Source: Candidatus Companilactobacillus pullicola
Lineage (GTDB): Bacteria > Bacillota > Bacilli > Lactobacillales > Lactobacillaceae
DNA length: 64,000 nt
Assembly (NCBI GenBank): GCA_019116025.1
Contig: DXCM01000035.1
Location: 1-64,000 of the forward strand
Direction of reading: 5' to 3'
Below are positions 45,844 through 54,166 of this stretch, one piece after another; the stretch's first letter is position 1; every line of letters starts with the position of its first letter. Both the position numbers and the translations under genes were made by a program. The notes beneath the pieces were generated by a model. The model ran no database searches and had not been told where the DNA came from. It saw only the letters and a list, made by a program, of their open reading frames with translations.

Positions 45844-45906
45844 GTGGCATAAGTAACTAATTAAAAAATATTGACCATTTTTTTATATCTGTCGAGACCC
45901 CATAAT
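45844..45906 (+). promoter_or_regulatory. Promoter/operator of second NTF2-like unit, copy B
   Basis: It carries GTGGCATAAGTAAC (45844-45857), the inverted form of the site before the first NTF2 gene. Then comes the same block: ACTAATTnnAAAAnATTGnCC, T-run, GTCG, CATAAT. The spacing of ATTGACC to CATAAT is 24 nt in both copies. CATAAT is here the loop of AGACCC/GGGTCT (45895-45912). Confidence 0.55.
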
Positions 45907-45953
45907 GGGTCTTGTAAACAAGAATTATTAAAAATTAAGGAGCATTTTTTATT

Positions 45954-46394
45954 ATGAATACACAAGAAATTTCAGATCGCATTGAATTAAAGGAACTAGT
46001 AGATTTATTTTCAAATTACTCAGATACAAGGGAAAACGATAAACAGGTAGCACTCTTTACCGAAAATGGTGTTGTAAATATTATTAATGACGGCAAAATC
46101 AGTTTCACTCTTAATGGAAGAAAAGAAATCTTTAATGCTTTCAGCTCATCAATGGACGAATATTCAGCCGTATTTCACATGAGTGGTCAACAAACAGTTG
46201 ATTTTGTAGATGCGACTCACGCTAATGGCGTTGCTTATAACTATGTTGTACTAGTCAAAAATAACGATGAAAATAAGGCGGTTACAACTAAAGAGGGCGT
46301 TAGATACCAAGACAAGTATGAAAAGGTCAATGGCAAGTGGTTGATCGCTGAACGTAATTCAAACTTTATCTGGCATACCGAAGAAATTAAATAA
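45954..46394 (+). CDS. SnoaL-like NTF2-fold protein
   Basis: The 146-residue protein has the SnoaL_4 pattern: RIELKELVDLFSNYSDTREN, LFTENGVVNI and YQDKYEKVNGKWLIAERNSN. It is the first gene of a unit with an NAD(P)-binding protein and an aldo/keto reductase. AAGGAGC precedes the ATG. It could be a small-molecule isomerase or hydratase acting on an aromatic compound. That is a family-level guess. Confidence 0.83.
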   Translation: MNTQEISDRIELKELVDLFSNYSDTRENDKQVALFTENGVVNIINDGKISFTLNGRKEIFNAFSSSMDEYSAVFHMSGQQTVDFVDATHANGVAYNYVVLVKNNDENKAVTTKEGVRYQDKYEKVNGKWLIAERNSNFIWHTEEIK

Positions 46395-46413
46395 TTTACT
46401 TGGAGATATTATT

Positions 46414-47013
46414 ATGAAAAATATATTAATTATTGGAGCAACCGGTTCGATCGGCAATGCAGTAAGACAGATGTTTTTAAGAGAAACAGATGCTCAGTTA
46501 ACGTTATTTTCCAGAAGAGCTAATAGATTAAAATTAGATGATTCTAGAGAAAAGTCTATTTCAGGAAGTGTAACAGACGATACTGAATTGGCACTGGCAG
46601 TAAAAAATCAGGATTTCGTTTTCGTGGCTTTAAGTGGTGATATGAAGACATTTGCCGAGCATATTGTAAAAGTAATGGATCAGGAAAATGTTCAAAGACT
46701 AGTATTCATCACAACAATGGGTATCTATCAAGAGATCCCTTCTTGGTTAGGTGATTCTCCAGAACCTTATAGCAACGGTGTTTTACGGCCATTCAGAGAA
46801 GCCGCAGATTTAATTGAACAATCAGACTTGAACTATACAATCATTCGTCCTGGTTGGTATACCAACGGTCCTGTTAATTATGAAATTACACAAAAGGGTG
46901 AACCGTTCGGCGGACACGATGTTTCCAGAAATAGTATTGCCGACTATGTTGTTAAATTAAGCGAAAATGACACCTTAGATAATAGGTCAAGTGTAGGAAT
47001 CAACGAAGGTTAG
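46414..47013 (+). CDS. NAD(P)-binding atypical SDR protein
   Basis: The 199-residue protein has a Rossmann start ILIIGATGSIGNAVRQMF with the GxxGxxG-like NmrA/YwnB type motif and a later TIIRPGWYTNG region. The usual YxxxK catalytic pair is missing, as in other NAD(P)H-binding proteins of this class. It is related to the gene at 62357 (both have SRRA/FARRA after strand 2 and GIYqEi/GIYDEV). It lies in the middle of the NTF2-AKR unit, with 10 nt to the next gene. Confidence 0.85.
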   Translation: MKNILIIGATGSIGNAVRQMFLRETDAQLTLFSRRANRLKLDDSREKSISGSVTDDTELALAVKNQDFVFVALSGDMKTFAEHIVKVMDQENVQRLVFITTMGIYQEIPSWLGDSPEPYSNGVLRPFREAADLIEQSDLNYTIIRPGWYTNGPVNYEITQKGEPFGGHDVSRNSIADYVVKLSENDTLDNRSSVGINEG

Positions 47014-47022
47014 GAGAAAATT

Positions 47023-47877
47023 ATGGATAAAAAAATTAAATTAAACAATGGCATTGAAATGCCAACTTTAGGGTTTGGAGTATTTCAAATTCCCGATTAC
47101 GATGACTGTAAACAAGCAATTTTACAAGCACTTAAAAATGGATACCGTTTGATTGACACTGCTGCAGCTTATCTGAATGAAGGTGCTGTGGGTGACGCAA
47201 TCAAAGAAAGCGGCATTGATCGAAAAGAGATTTTCATAACAACCAAACTTTGGGTACAAGATGCAGGTTATGAAAATACTCAAAAGGCTATTGATGCTTC
47301 ACTAAAAAGATTAGGTTTGGATTATATTGATCTATATTTGATTCATCAGCCACTTGGCGACGTCTATAGTTCATGGAGAGCAATGGAAGATGCCTATAAG
47401 GCAGGAAAATTAAAATCGATTGGTGTAGCCAATTTTGAAAATGACAGACTACAAGATTTGATGATGCACAATGAAATCAAACCAGCAGTTGACCAAATTG
47501 AATTGCATCCCTTCTTTGCCCAACCAGAACGTGTTCAATGGTTGTTAGATAACGACATCGTACCAGAGGCTTGGGGACCATTTGCTGAAGGAAAACAAGG
47601 TATCTTTACTAACTCCACAATCAAGAAAATTGCCGATAATCATGGTAAAACAAATGGTCAAGTAATTTTGAGATGGTTGAACCAACGTAATATTGTCGTT
47701 ATTCCTAAATCTGTTCACGAATCCAGAATTATTGAAAATGCTGATATTTTTGATTTTGCTTTGAATGATTCAGAAATGAAGCAGATGGAATCCTTAGATC
47801 AAGGAGTCAGTTTGTTTGGTAATATGCACGATCCACAAACTGTTAAACAACTTGGTAGTGCTAAATTTGATTATTAG
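47023..47877 (+). CDS. Aldo/keto reductase
   Basis: The 284-residue TIM-barrel enzyme has the catalytic tetrad: Asp and Tyr in LIDTAAAYLNE, Lys in ITTKLWVQD and His in LIHQPLGD. The NADP-binding IPKSVHESRI is close to the C-terminus. It reduces aldehydes or ketones; 2,5-diketogluconate-reductase-type sequences are the closest style. Third gene of the unit, followed by a large terminator. Confidence 0.93.
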   Translation: MDKKIKLNNGIEMPTLGFGVFQIPDYDDCKQAILQALKNGYRLIDTAAAYLNEGAVGDAIKESGIDRKEIFITTKLWVQDAGYENTQKAIDASLKRLGLDYIDLYLIHQPLGDVYSSWRAMEDAYKAGKLKSIGVANFENDRLQDLMMHNEIKPAVDQIELHPFFAQPERVQWLLDNDIVPEAWGPFAEGKQGIFTNSTIKKIADNHGKTNGQVILRWLNQRNIVVIPKSVHESRIIENADIFDFALNDSEMKQMESLDQGVSLFGNMHDPQTVKQLGSAKFDY

Positions 47878-47897
47878 AATCACAGTATTAATTACGA

Positions 47898-47944
47898 GAA
47901 TAGCCCTCACGTACTTATTTTTATAAGCGCATGGGGGCTATTTC
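47898..47944. terminator. Bidirectional terminator
   Basis: GAATAGCCC and GGGCTATTTC (one G-T) enclose an inner imperfect stem (CTTATTTTTATAAG), with poly-T beyond. It is shared by the AKR and the convergent LysR gene. Confidence 0.75.
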
Positions 47945-47963
47945 AATTTTCAGAATTGAAGGT

Positions 47964-48848
47964 TTAACTAACAACTGTTTGTTTTAATATAGCAATAAAA
48001 TCCTTCATTTTTTCAGATGGATGCTTTGCATAAATAACTCCATAAGGTGATTTATAGTTCCAATCTACCTCCAAAGCTCTCTGCATAGGCGATAAATTCT
48101 CAAAGGATTCTCGTGTTAAAACAAGATCATCGGCATATTCATTAAATGTATTGGGAGAAAAGTATTGTTCTGTATTAATAATATTTATTGTCGGATGAGT
48201 TGTGTTCAAATCATTACACATTTTTCTAACCACACTTGCCTCTAGGGGAGGCATAATAAGTGTTTCGCCATCCAAGTCATTAAGTGATAGTTTCTTTTTT
48301 TGTGCTAAACGACTTTTTAGGGGAACAGCAATTTTAAAACACTCATATCCAAGGACGTAAATACTATAATGTTTAGACCATTGGTTTGCATCGCACGGTC
48401 CGACAATACAATCAATTTTATTACCAATATCCGTAGATGGACTTTTTACCGTTACACCTTGATCGTTGAAAGATACGATTCGTAAATTATAGTTTTTGAG
48501 ATTGTCACCGGCCTGGCGCCATATATTTATTAATTGATCTGCAGGACGCATAAAGGAAGCTCCTAAATTAATAATGACTTTGTCCTGTTCACCAATAGCT
48601 TTTGCCTCATTAATTGCACTGTTTGCATCTTGCTTTATTTTAATGGTTTCAGAATAAAGAAATCTTCCTGCTTTAGTCAGTTTTATTCCACGATTATTTC
48701 TAATAAAAAGTTTTAAATCAAGACTATCTTCCAAGTTATTCATTTGTTTCATTACTGAAACTGGAGAAACAAATAATTTCTTAGATGCCTTAGCAAAACT
48801 GCCACTCTGAACGACCTGTAAAAAAGTTAAATACACTTGTGAAAGCAT
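47964..48848 (-). CDS. LysR-family regulator (paralogue 1)
   Basis: The 294-residue protein has an N-terminal winged helix (FLQVVQSGSFAKASKKLFVS, VSVMKQMNNLEDSLDLKLFI) and a type-2 periplasmic-binding effector domain. It is similar to the LysR protein at 58721, including the rare VMKQ in the recognition helix. AAAGGAG precedes the ATG. It is divergent from the DMT transporter gene, with a perfect dyad in between, so it is the likely regulator of that unit. Confidence 0.93.
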   Translation of the reverse strand: MLSQVYLTFLQVVQSGSFAKASKKLFVSPVSVMKQMNNLEDSLDLKLFIRNNRGIKLTKAGRFLYSETIKIKQDANSAINEAKAIGEQDKVIINLGASFMRPADQLINIWRQAGDNLKNYNLRIVSFNDQGVTVKSPSTDIGNKIDCIVGPCDANQWSKHYSIYVLGYECFKIAVPLKSRLAQKKKLSLNDLDGETLIMPPLEASVVRKMCNDLNTTHPTINIINTEQYFSPNTFNEYADDLVLTRESFENLSPMQRALEVDWNYKSPYGVIYAKHPSEKMKDFIAILKQTVVS

Positions 48849-48870
48849 GTTTGGTAACTCCTTTCATTCA

Positions 48871-48891
48871 GCTTTAACTATAGGTTAAAGC
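48871..48891 (+). promoter_or_regulatory. LysR-type binding dyad
   Basis: GCTTTAAC and GTTAAAGC form perfect 8-bp arms around TATAG in the divergent region between the LysR and DMT genes. It has the T-N11-A shape of LysR boxes. Confidence 0.6.
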
Positions 48892-48975
48892 CACACTACT
48901 ACTTTACACTCTTCCGAATAATAAAAACATCACTAAACTATAAAGTACAGTTAATTATTCAGGAGGAAACAAAAA

Positions 48976-49917
48976 ATGTTTTTATTTTTAATCCCCGTAC
49001 TCATGGGGCTGACTGTGGCAGCTCAAACTGCCGTTAATTCACGTTTAGGAAAGTATACACAGACGCCATTCATGGCTTCGGCAATTTCATTTTCCGTTGG
49101 TTCTTTATTTTTACTTGTAATGATGTTGGTAACTAGAACGTCAATTCTTATCCCTTTAACAACTTTTACAAATAATCCTTGGTGGTTGTGGATTGTCGGT
49201 TTTACTGGGGCTTTTGGATTGACCGTCAATATCTTGATTTTTCCAAGATTGGGAAGTGTTCAAACAGCAGTGCTGCCTATCTTCGGTCAAATCATAGCTG
49301 GTGTTTTAGTCGATCAATTTGGTTTGTTTTATTCACCCGTTTCTAAAATCACACTATTAAAACTATTAGGTTTAATCTTAGTACTACTTGGGATGCTAGC
49401 AGCAGTTGTTTTAGGAAACAAAAATGGATCTAAAACGGGTACTAATCAAAACGGAACACAGATTTTCTGGCAATTACTTGGAATATTTGCAGGATTAGTA
49501 ATCGGCTTTCAAACTGCCATTAACGGCCGACTTGGAACAGTTTTACATTCACCAATTAAAGCTACTTTTGTCGCTTTTTTGATTGGTGCAATTGTTCTTA
49601 CTATTGTTACTTTATTATTAGGTACACCAATGAGAACTCGTTTTCATGCTATCAATCACGGTATCAAAAAAGGCGAGTGGTGGATTTTAATTGGAGGTAT
49701 TTGCGGTAGTTTGTATGTCTTCTTTGCGGCTTGGTTAGTCCCACTTATCGGTACTGGCTCAGTTATTGTAATCGCACTATTTGGACAATTGTTTTTCAGT
49801 GCAATTATCGATCAATTAGGGATGTTTTATTCTGTCAAACGAAGCCTGAACTTATTTAAAGTCATTGGTTTAGTTGTGATGTTAGTCGGTATCATTATTA
49901 TTCGTTTCATTGCATAA
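48976..49917 (+). CDS. DMT-superfamily transporter (YdcZ/DUF606 duplication)
   Basis: The 313-residue membrane protein consists of two similar halves of about 150 residues. Each starts with a QTAVNSRLGK / QTAINGRLGT motif and carries a later VLVDQFGLFYSP / AIIDQLGMFYSV motif. This is the DUF606 (YdcZ) pattern with five helices each; here both halves are fused, while many relatives are single. AGGAGGA precedes the ATG. It is the first gene of a unit with SDR-type enzymes under the LysR gene. The substrate is unknown. Confidence 0.88.
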   Translation: MFLFLIPVLMGLTVAAQTAVNSRLGKYTQTPFMASAISFSVGSLFLLVMMLVTRTSILIPLTTFTNNPWWLWIVGFTGAFGLTVNILIFPRLGSVQTAVLPIFGQIIAGVLVDQFGLFYSPVSKITLLKLLGLILVLLGMLAAVVLGNKNGSKTGTNQNGTQIFWQLLGIFAGLVIGFQTAINGRLGTVLHSPIKATFVAFLIGAIVLTIVTLLLGTPMRTRFHAINHGIKKGEWWILIGGICGSLYVFFAAWLVPLIGTGSVIVIALFGQLFFSAIIDQLGMFYSVKRSLNLFKVIGLVVMLVGIIIIRFIA

Positions 49918-49951
49918 CAAAAAATTAAGAATTCTGATAGGAGAAAATATC

Positions 49952-50581
49952 ATGAAATTTATTATTATAGGAGCCTACGGTAAATCTGGGCGTGAATTAG
50001 TTTCAGCAGCTGAAAAGAATGGTCACGAGGTTCTTGCAGTTGCCCATAAAAAACATGACGACATTCAATTTAAAAACGTATTAATTAAAAGTAGTATCGA
50101 TTTAACGAAAGAAGATATAGCAGGATATGATATTATCATTGATGCCATTAGTGCCTGGACACCAGAGACTTTTCCTATTCATACACAGACGGCTATTCAT
50201 ATTGCCCATTTAATTAAGGGAACAAAAACACGTTATATCAAAATTGGTGGGGCCGGCACGATGTATATCGATTCTGAACATACAAGAATGTTACGTGACT
50301 GGTCTGATTATCCCAAGGCCAATTTACCATTAGCCGATGCATTAATTAATAATCTAAATTGTATTCGTTCATATTCCGATATTGCATGGACATACGTAAC
50401 ACCTGCATTTAATTATGATCCTGAGGGCATTTATACTGGTCAATATCGAATTAATGAGGAAGATATGGAATTAGCTAATCTATTGAAATCTCAAATTAGC
50501 TATAAAGATATGGCAAAGGCCATTATTGATCTAGCAGAGCAACAACGCTATATCCGTCAAAGAATTATCGTTTTCAACTAG
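49952..50581 (+). CDS. NAD(P)-binding protein (NmrA/SDR-like)
   Basis: The 209-residue protein has the Rossmann start KFIIIGAYGKSGRELVSAAE and later IKIGGAGTMYID, typical of the YwnB-type flavin-reductase-like SDRs. No classic YxxxK pair. AGGAGA precedes the ATG at 49952. It is the second gene of the LysR-linked unit, 11 nt before the next SDR gene. Its job may be quinone or flavin-like reduction. Confidence 0.85.
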   Translation: MKFIIIGAYGKSGRELVSAAEKNGHEVLAVAHKKHDDIQFKNVLIKSSIDLTKEDIAGYDIIIDAISAWTPETFPIHTQTAIHIAHLIKGTKTRYIKIGGAGTMYIDSEHTRMLRDWSDYPKANLPLADALINNLNCIRSYSDIAWTYVTPAFNYDPEGIYTGQYRINEEDMELANLLKSQISYKDMAKAIIDLAEQQRYIRQRIIVFN

Positions 50582-50592
50582 GAGAAAAAATT

Positions 50593-51312
50593 ATGGTAAA
50601 AATTTTAATTACAGGATCTTCAACCGGCTTAGGCGCACTTGCAGCTATGGATCTTTTGGCCCAACATAACGATGTTGTCTTACACGCGCGAAATCAGGAG
50701 CGAGCTGAAGCTGCCTTGAAGAGAAATCCAATGGCATCCGGTGTACTTATCGGTGACCTGTCCAAGTTATCTGATATTCGATCAATTGCTCAACAAGCTA
50801 ATCAAATAGACTCTTTCGATGTCGTTATACATAATGCCGGAGTTAATAGTTCCAATTCTATGTTAACTAGTACCGTAAATATCATGGCACCATATATGCT
50901 AACTGGTCTCATGAATCGTCCCAAACGATTGATTTATGTTTCGTCTGGTATGCATCGAGGTGCATCCTTAGATATCGAAAATTTGGAATCAACTGTTGAC
51001 TACTCCGGTTCAAAACTGGCTTTGTTGATGCTGATGAAATACGTTTCTAATCGCTGGACTAATACAATAGTAAATGCTGTCGATCCCGGATGGGTTCCAA
51101 CTAGAATGGGCGGTTCTGCAGCTAATGATGATTTAAAACAAGGTTATTCATCACAAGTTTGGTTGGCAACTGGGAATGATTCCCAGGCATTAAAGACAGG
51201 AAATTACTACTATCACAAAAGTCTATCACGTTATGATCAGCGAGTAGACAATCAGTCACTTCAAAGAGAATTAATACAAAAACTAGAAACATTGACTGAC
51301 GTTAAATTTTAA
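50593..51312 (+). CDS. Short-chain dehydrogenase/reductase
   Basis: The 239-residue protein has the NAD(P)-binding ITGSSTGLGALAA, the strand-4 HNAGVNSS and the catalytic YSGSK (Tyr and Lys). AGGAGA precedes the ATG. It is the third gene of the LysR-linked unit. The substrate is unknown. Confidence 0.92.
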   Translation: MVKILITGSSTGLGALAAMDLLAQHNDVVLHARNQERAEAALKRNPMASGVLIGDLSKLSDIRSIAQQANQIDSFDVVIHNAGVNSSNSMLTSTVNIMAPYMLTGLMNRPKRLIYVSSGMHRGASLDIENLESTVDYSGSKLALLMLMKYVSNRWTNTIVNAVDPGWVPTRMGGSAANDDLKQGYSSQVWLATGNDSQALKTGNYYYHKSLSRYDQRVDNQSLQRELIQKLETLTDVKF

Positions 51313-51352
51313 TTAATAAAGCACAATGTATGCTTAACATTAAATTTCTCTC

Positions 51353-52021
51353 TTGAAAGGAACAAATATTATCGAAAATTCACTACAAACGAGAATTATT
51401 GGTTTAGTTTCAGGACTGTTACTAAGTGCTTTAGGTAATGGCCTTAGTATTTCTGCAAATATGGGGAGTGGTCTATGGACTGCATCAGCAGTTAATCTTA
51501 GCAAATTGTTAGGCTGGAATACAGGGTTATTTCTATTTATTGTTGGTTTCATTAATGCCGTTACTAATCAATTCTTAATTAGAAGAATAGACGGTAAAAG
51601 AATGTTTGGAGAAGTATTGTATGTAATGTTTTTCAGTTATTTCGTAAATATTTTTACTAATCTATTAAATAACTTGGGTGTTCCAAATTTTCCTATCTTC
51701 ACTCGAACAATTTTATCTTGCTTTGGAATCATTATTTTTTGTATTGCAATTTCACTTTACCAACGAGCTAATATTCTGATGCATCCTAATGATGATACTA
51801 CTAATATTTTAAGATTTATGTATTTGAATGGTAATTCGACAGCAGCACAGTTGATTGACTTTATACCACCGATTGTCATAATCGTTGTATCCAGTATAGT
51901 TACTCAAAAAATCTATTCTGTTAACATAGCAACCATCTTTTCACTTTTCTTTAATGGTGTAATTATTAGTAAAGCAGATAAGTGGATTTGGCCAACTTTA
52001 AAACATAACTTTAAGAGGTAA
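51353..52021 (+). CDS. YczE/YitT-like membrane protein
   Basis: The protein of about 222 residues has five hydrophobic segments and the YczE/YyaS signature SALGNGLSISANMGSGLWTA. Function is unknown; some members affect lipopeptide production. No ATG or GTG exists near its start. The TTG at 51353 has no ribosome site, while GAAAGGA (51355-51361) fits an ATT codon at 51368. Translation may therefore begin at a rare start codon. It follows the SDR gene by 40 nt. Confidence 0.83.
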   Translation: MKGTNIIENSLQTRIIGLVSGLLLSALGNGLSISANMGSGLWTASAVNLSKLLGWNTGLFLFIVGFINAVTNQFLIRRIDGKRMFGEVLYVMFFSYFVNIFTNLLNNLGVPNFPIFTRTILSCFGIIIFCIAISLYQRANILMHPNDDTTNILRFMYLNGNSTAAQLIDFIPPIVIIVVSSIVTQKIYSVNIATIFSLFFNGVIISKADKWIWPTLKHNFKR

Positions 52022-52097
52022 TGATTCTTCCAGATAACCTTGACTTCGAGTATTATTAATTTTGTGTTATATCCATATAAATGACTGGAGTATACAA

Positions 52098-52904
52098 ATG
52101 ATAAAAAAGGACATTTATGAAAATATTCAAAATGCTGAATCTATGTATGATCAATTACCTTTTAAATTTATTATTGGAAACAAGATTTTTTCAAAAGAAG
52201 ACTTAGCCGACTGGCAATATAGAGAATACAAAAAGACAGCTATATTATTGAATAAGCTGTTTAATGCTGATTTAGATCCAAACTTGTCATATTTAGATTT
52301 AAAGAAATCCGTAATAACTTTTAAAATGGCTATTGGCCAAGAAACGTTATCTAGACGTCTTTTGGGACAATTGAAATTGGGAAATTTGGCTACGGTTGTA
52401 GGTACAAAGACTGCTTTTCAACGACGAAAAGTCTCTATTGCTGACATTTATTTGAATACCGATATTGATGCACAATTTTTCATTGATACCTTTAATCAAA
52501 TGATGATGGCAAATAGTGAGGAGAACCAATTTTATAACTTTAAGGCTAATCCTAATCATTTCTACAGCAGTGGTTCAGATACTAGTCAAACGGTCATTGA
52601 AATGACTGGTGGCACTCGAATTGCAAATAAATTTACTCTCGTTTACGGGGATGAATCAGGACTAAAGACTAATCCTAATCCTGATTTTCAATTTGAGTCT
52701 GCGGGAACTGGAAAAAATGATTCCGGACTTGTAATTGGTGGTGTCAGACACTTAATGACATCTAGCAATGGTGTTTTTCATGCAAGATTACAAGTTGAAT
52801 TTCCGGCATCAATGCCAAATTATTTCATTAACCAACATGCAATTCACTTATTGGTTGAATTTAGTCATTGGTTAACTGATATTGAAATGAAACATCATTC
52901 TTAG
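52098..52904 (+). CDS. Unrecognised conserved-looking protein
   Basis: I do not recognise this 268-residue protein. It is soluble, with no signal or membrane segment. The first half is helical (IYENIQNAESMYDQLPFKFI, LADWQYREYKKTAILLNKLF); the second half is Gly/Thr-rich with beta character and ends LLVEFSHWLTDIEMKHH. No active-site motif is evident. The ATG at 52098 follows GGAG. It stands alone between YczE and the oxidoreductase gene, with codon use like its neighbours. It could be a restriction- or phage-free stress protein, but nothing firm can be said. Confidence 0.6.
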   Translation: MIKKDIYENIQNAESMYDQLPFKFIIGNKIFSKEDLADWQYREYKKTAILLNKLFNADLDPNLSYLDLKKSVITFKMAIGQETLSRRLLGQLKLGNLATVVGTKTAFQRRKVSIADIYLNTDIDAQFFIDTFNQMMMANSEENQFYNFKANPNHFYSSGSDTSQTVIEMTGGTRIANKFTLVYGDESGLKTNPNPDFQFESAGTGKNDSGLVIGGVRHLMTSSNGVFHARLQVEFPASMPNYFINQHAIHLLVEFSHWLTDIEMKHHS

Positions 52905-52951
52905 TTGTATTATCATATTTAATGACACTAAGTAATTCAGGAGGATTTTAA

Positions 52952-53944
52952 ATGCAAGTATACAGTTTCACTTCCCAAAAACAAGCCGGTTTAGAAGATC
53001 TAAAAATACATGAATCGACAATCCCTAGTCCAAAGCCCAACGAGGTTTTAATTAAGGTGGATAGTATTGGTTTGAATCCAGTCGATTATAAATTGATTGA
53101 ATCACCATCACCTGACTTTGACTATCCGCATATTTTTGGTCTAGATGCAGCTGGTACAGTGGTATCCGTTGGTAAAGATGTTACAGACTTTACCGTCGGT
53201 AAGCGTGTTTCAGGACACAACAACTTGGCAAATAATGGCGTTTTTGCTGAATACGCAGTCTATCCTGAATATTGTTTAGCCAAAATTCCTGATAAGATTT
53301 CTTTTGAGCAAGCTGCGGCTATGTTGTGTGGAGCTATGACTGCATATCAAGCAATTTTCCGGAAAATGAATTTAACTGGTAAGAAAAATGTTTTGATTCA
53401 TGCTGGTGCGGGTGGCGTTGGCTTGATTGCAATTCAGTTGGCAAAGCTAATGGGACTAATCGTAATTACTACCGTTTCAACATCTAAAACAGAGTTTGTT
53501 AAGCCTTTTCATCCCGATAAGATAATTGATTACAAAAAAGAAGATGTAACTGCCGAGGTTATGAAGTATACCAAAGGAGTGGGTGTCGATCTGATTTTGA
53601 ACACAGTCAGTGGTGAAGCAAAAGCGGATATTGAAGAACGATTAGCTTATAACGGACAATTAGTTTGGATCAATGAGGCCCCAGAATCTATCGATCAGAA
53701 TTTTCTTGCTCAACGAGGCATTACTATTAGTGCTTTGAATCTAGGTGGGGCACATAGAAGTAACAGTTACTCTCAAAAAAGAGATTTAGGAGTTATGGCC
53801 GCTGAATTATTGAACTTAGTCGCACAAGAAAAATTGAATCCTTGTATTACTGAGATTTTGCCGTTCAATCAATTAGTTAATGGACTGGAAAAACTATATC
53901 ATCACGATACGGTTGGAAAGATTGTTGTTAAGGTTTCAAAATAA
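52952..53944 (+). CDS. Zinc-free MDR alcohol dehydrogenase (quinone oxidoreductase type)
   Basis: The 330-residue protein has the MDR start VLIKVDSIGLNPVDYKLIE, the NADP loop IHAGAGGVGLIAIQLAKL, and no zinc ligands. It therefore belongs to the quinone reductase (Qor/YogA) group that reduces quinones or activated alkenes. AGGAGG precedes the ATG. A terminator follows 100 nt later. Confidence 0.91.
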   Translation: MQVYSFTSQKQAGLEDLKIHESTIPSPKPNEVLIKVDSIGLNPVDYKLIESPSPDFDYPHIFGLDAAGTVVSVGKDVTDFTVGKRVSGHNNLANNGVFAEYAVYPEYCLAKIPDKISFEQAAAMLCGAMTAYQAIFRKMNLTGKKNVLIHAGAGGVGLIAIQLAKLMGLIVITTVSTSKTEFVKPFHPDKIIDYKKEDVTAEVMKYTKGVGVDLILNTVSGEAKADIEERLAYNGQLVWINEAPESIDQNFLAQRGITISALNLGGAHRSNSYSQKRDLGVMAAELLNLVAQEKLNPCITEILPFNQLVNGLEKLYHHDTVGKIVVKVSK

Positions 53945-54045
53945 TATTTACGTTGAATTTTTTGTAATGAGACAATTTGATTTTAAACAACTTATTTTAA
54001 TTAATGTTATGTAACCTTGGATGATATTCATTTACAAATATAGCA

Positions 54046-54090
54046 AAACAGGATTCAGTATTGTGAAATTTCCAATACTGAATCCTGTTT
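54046..54090. terminator. Bidirectional terminator
   Basis: An 18-bp stem (AAACAGGATTCAGTATTG with CAATACTGAATCCTGTTT) and a 9-nt loop, between the MDR gene and the convergent PTS gene. Confidence 0.85.
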
Positions 54091-54166
54091 TATTTAAAAA
54101 ATTTATAAGAAATATTACAACCAAGTTATATTGAAACATCGAGTATGCCTCTTTTTTACAATACAA

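Noticed and set aside
45895-45912. AGACCC-CATAAT-GGGTCT hairpin as a terminator
   Set aside because: No T-run follows, and the loop is the CATAAT element conserved with the promoter at 43929, so a promoter or operator role is more likely.
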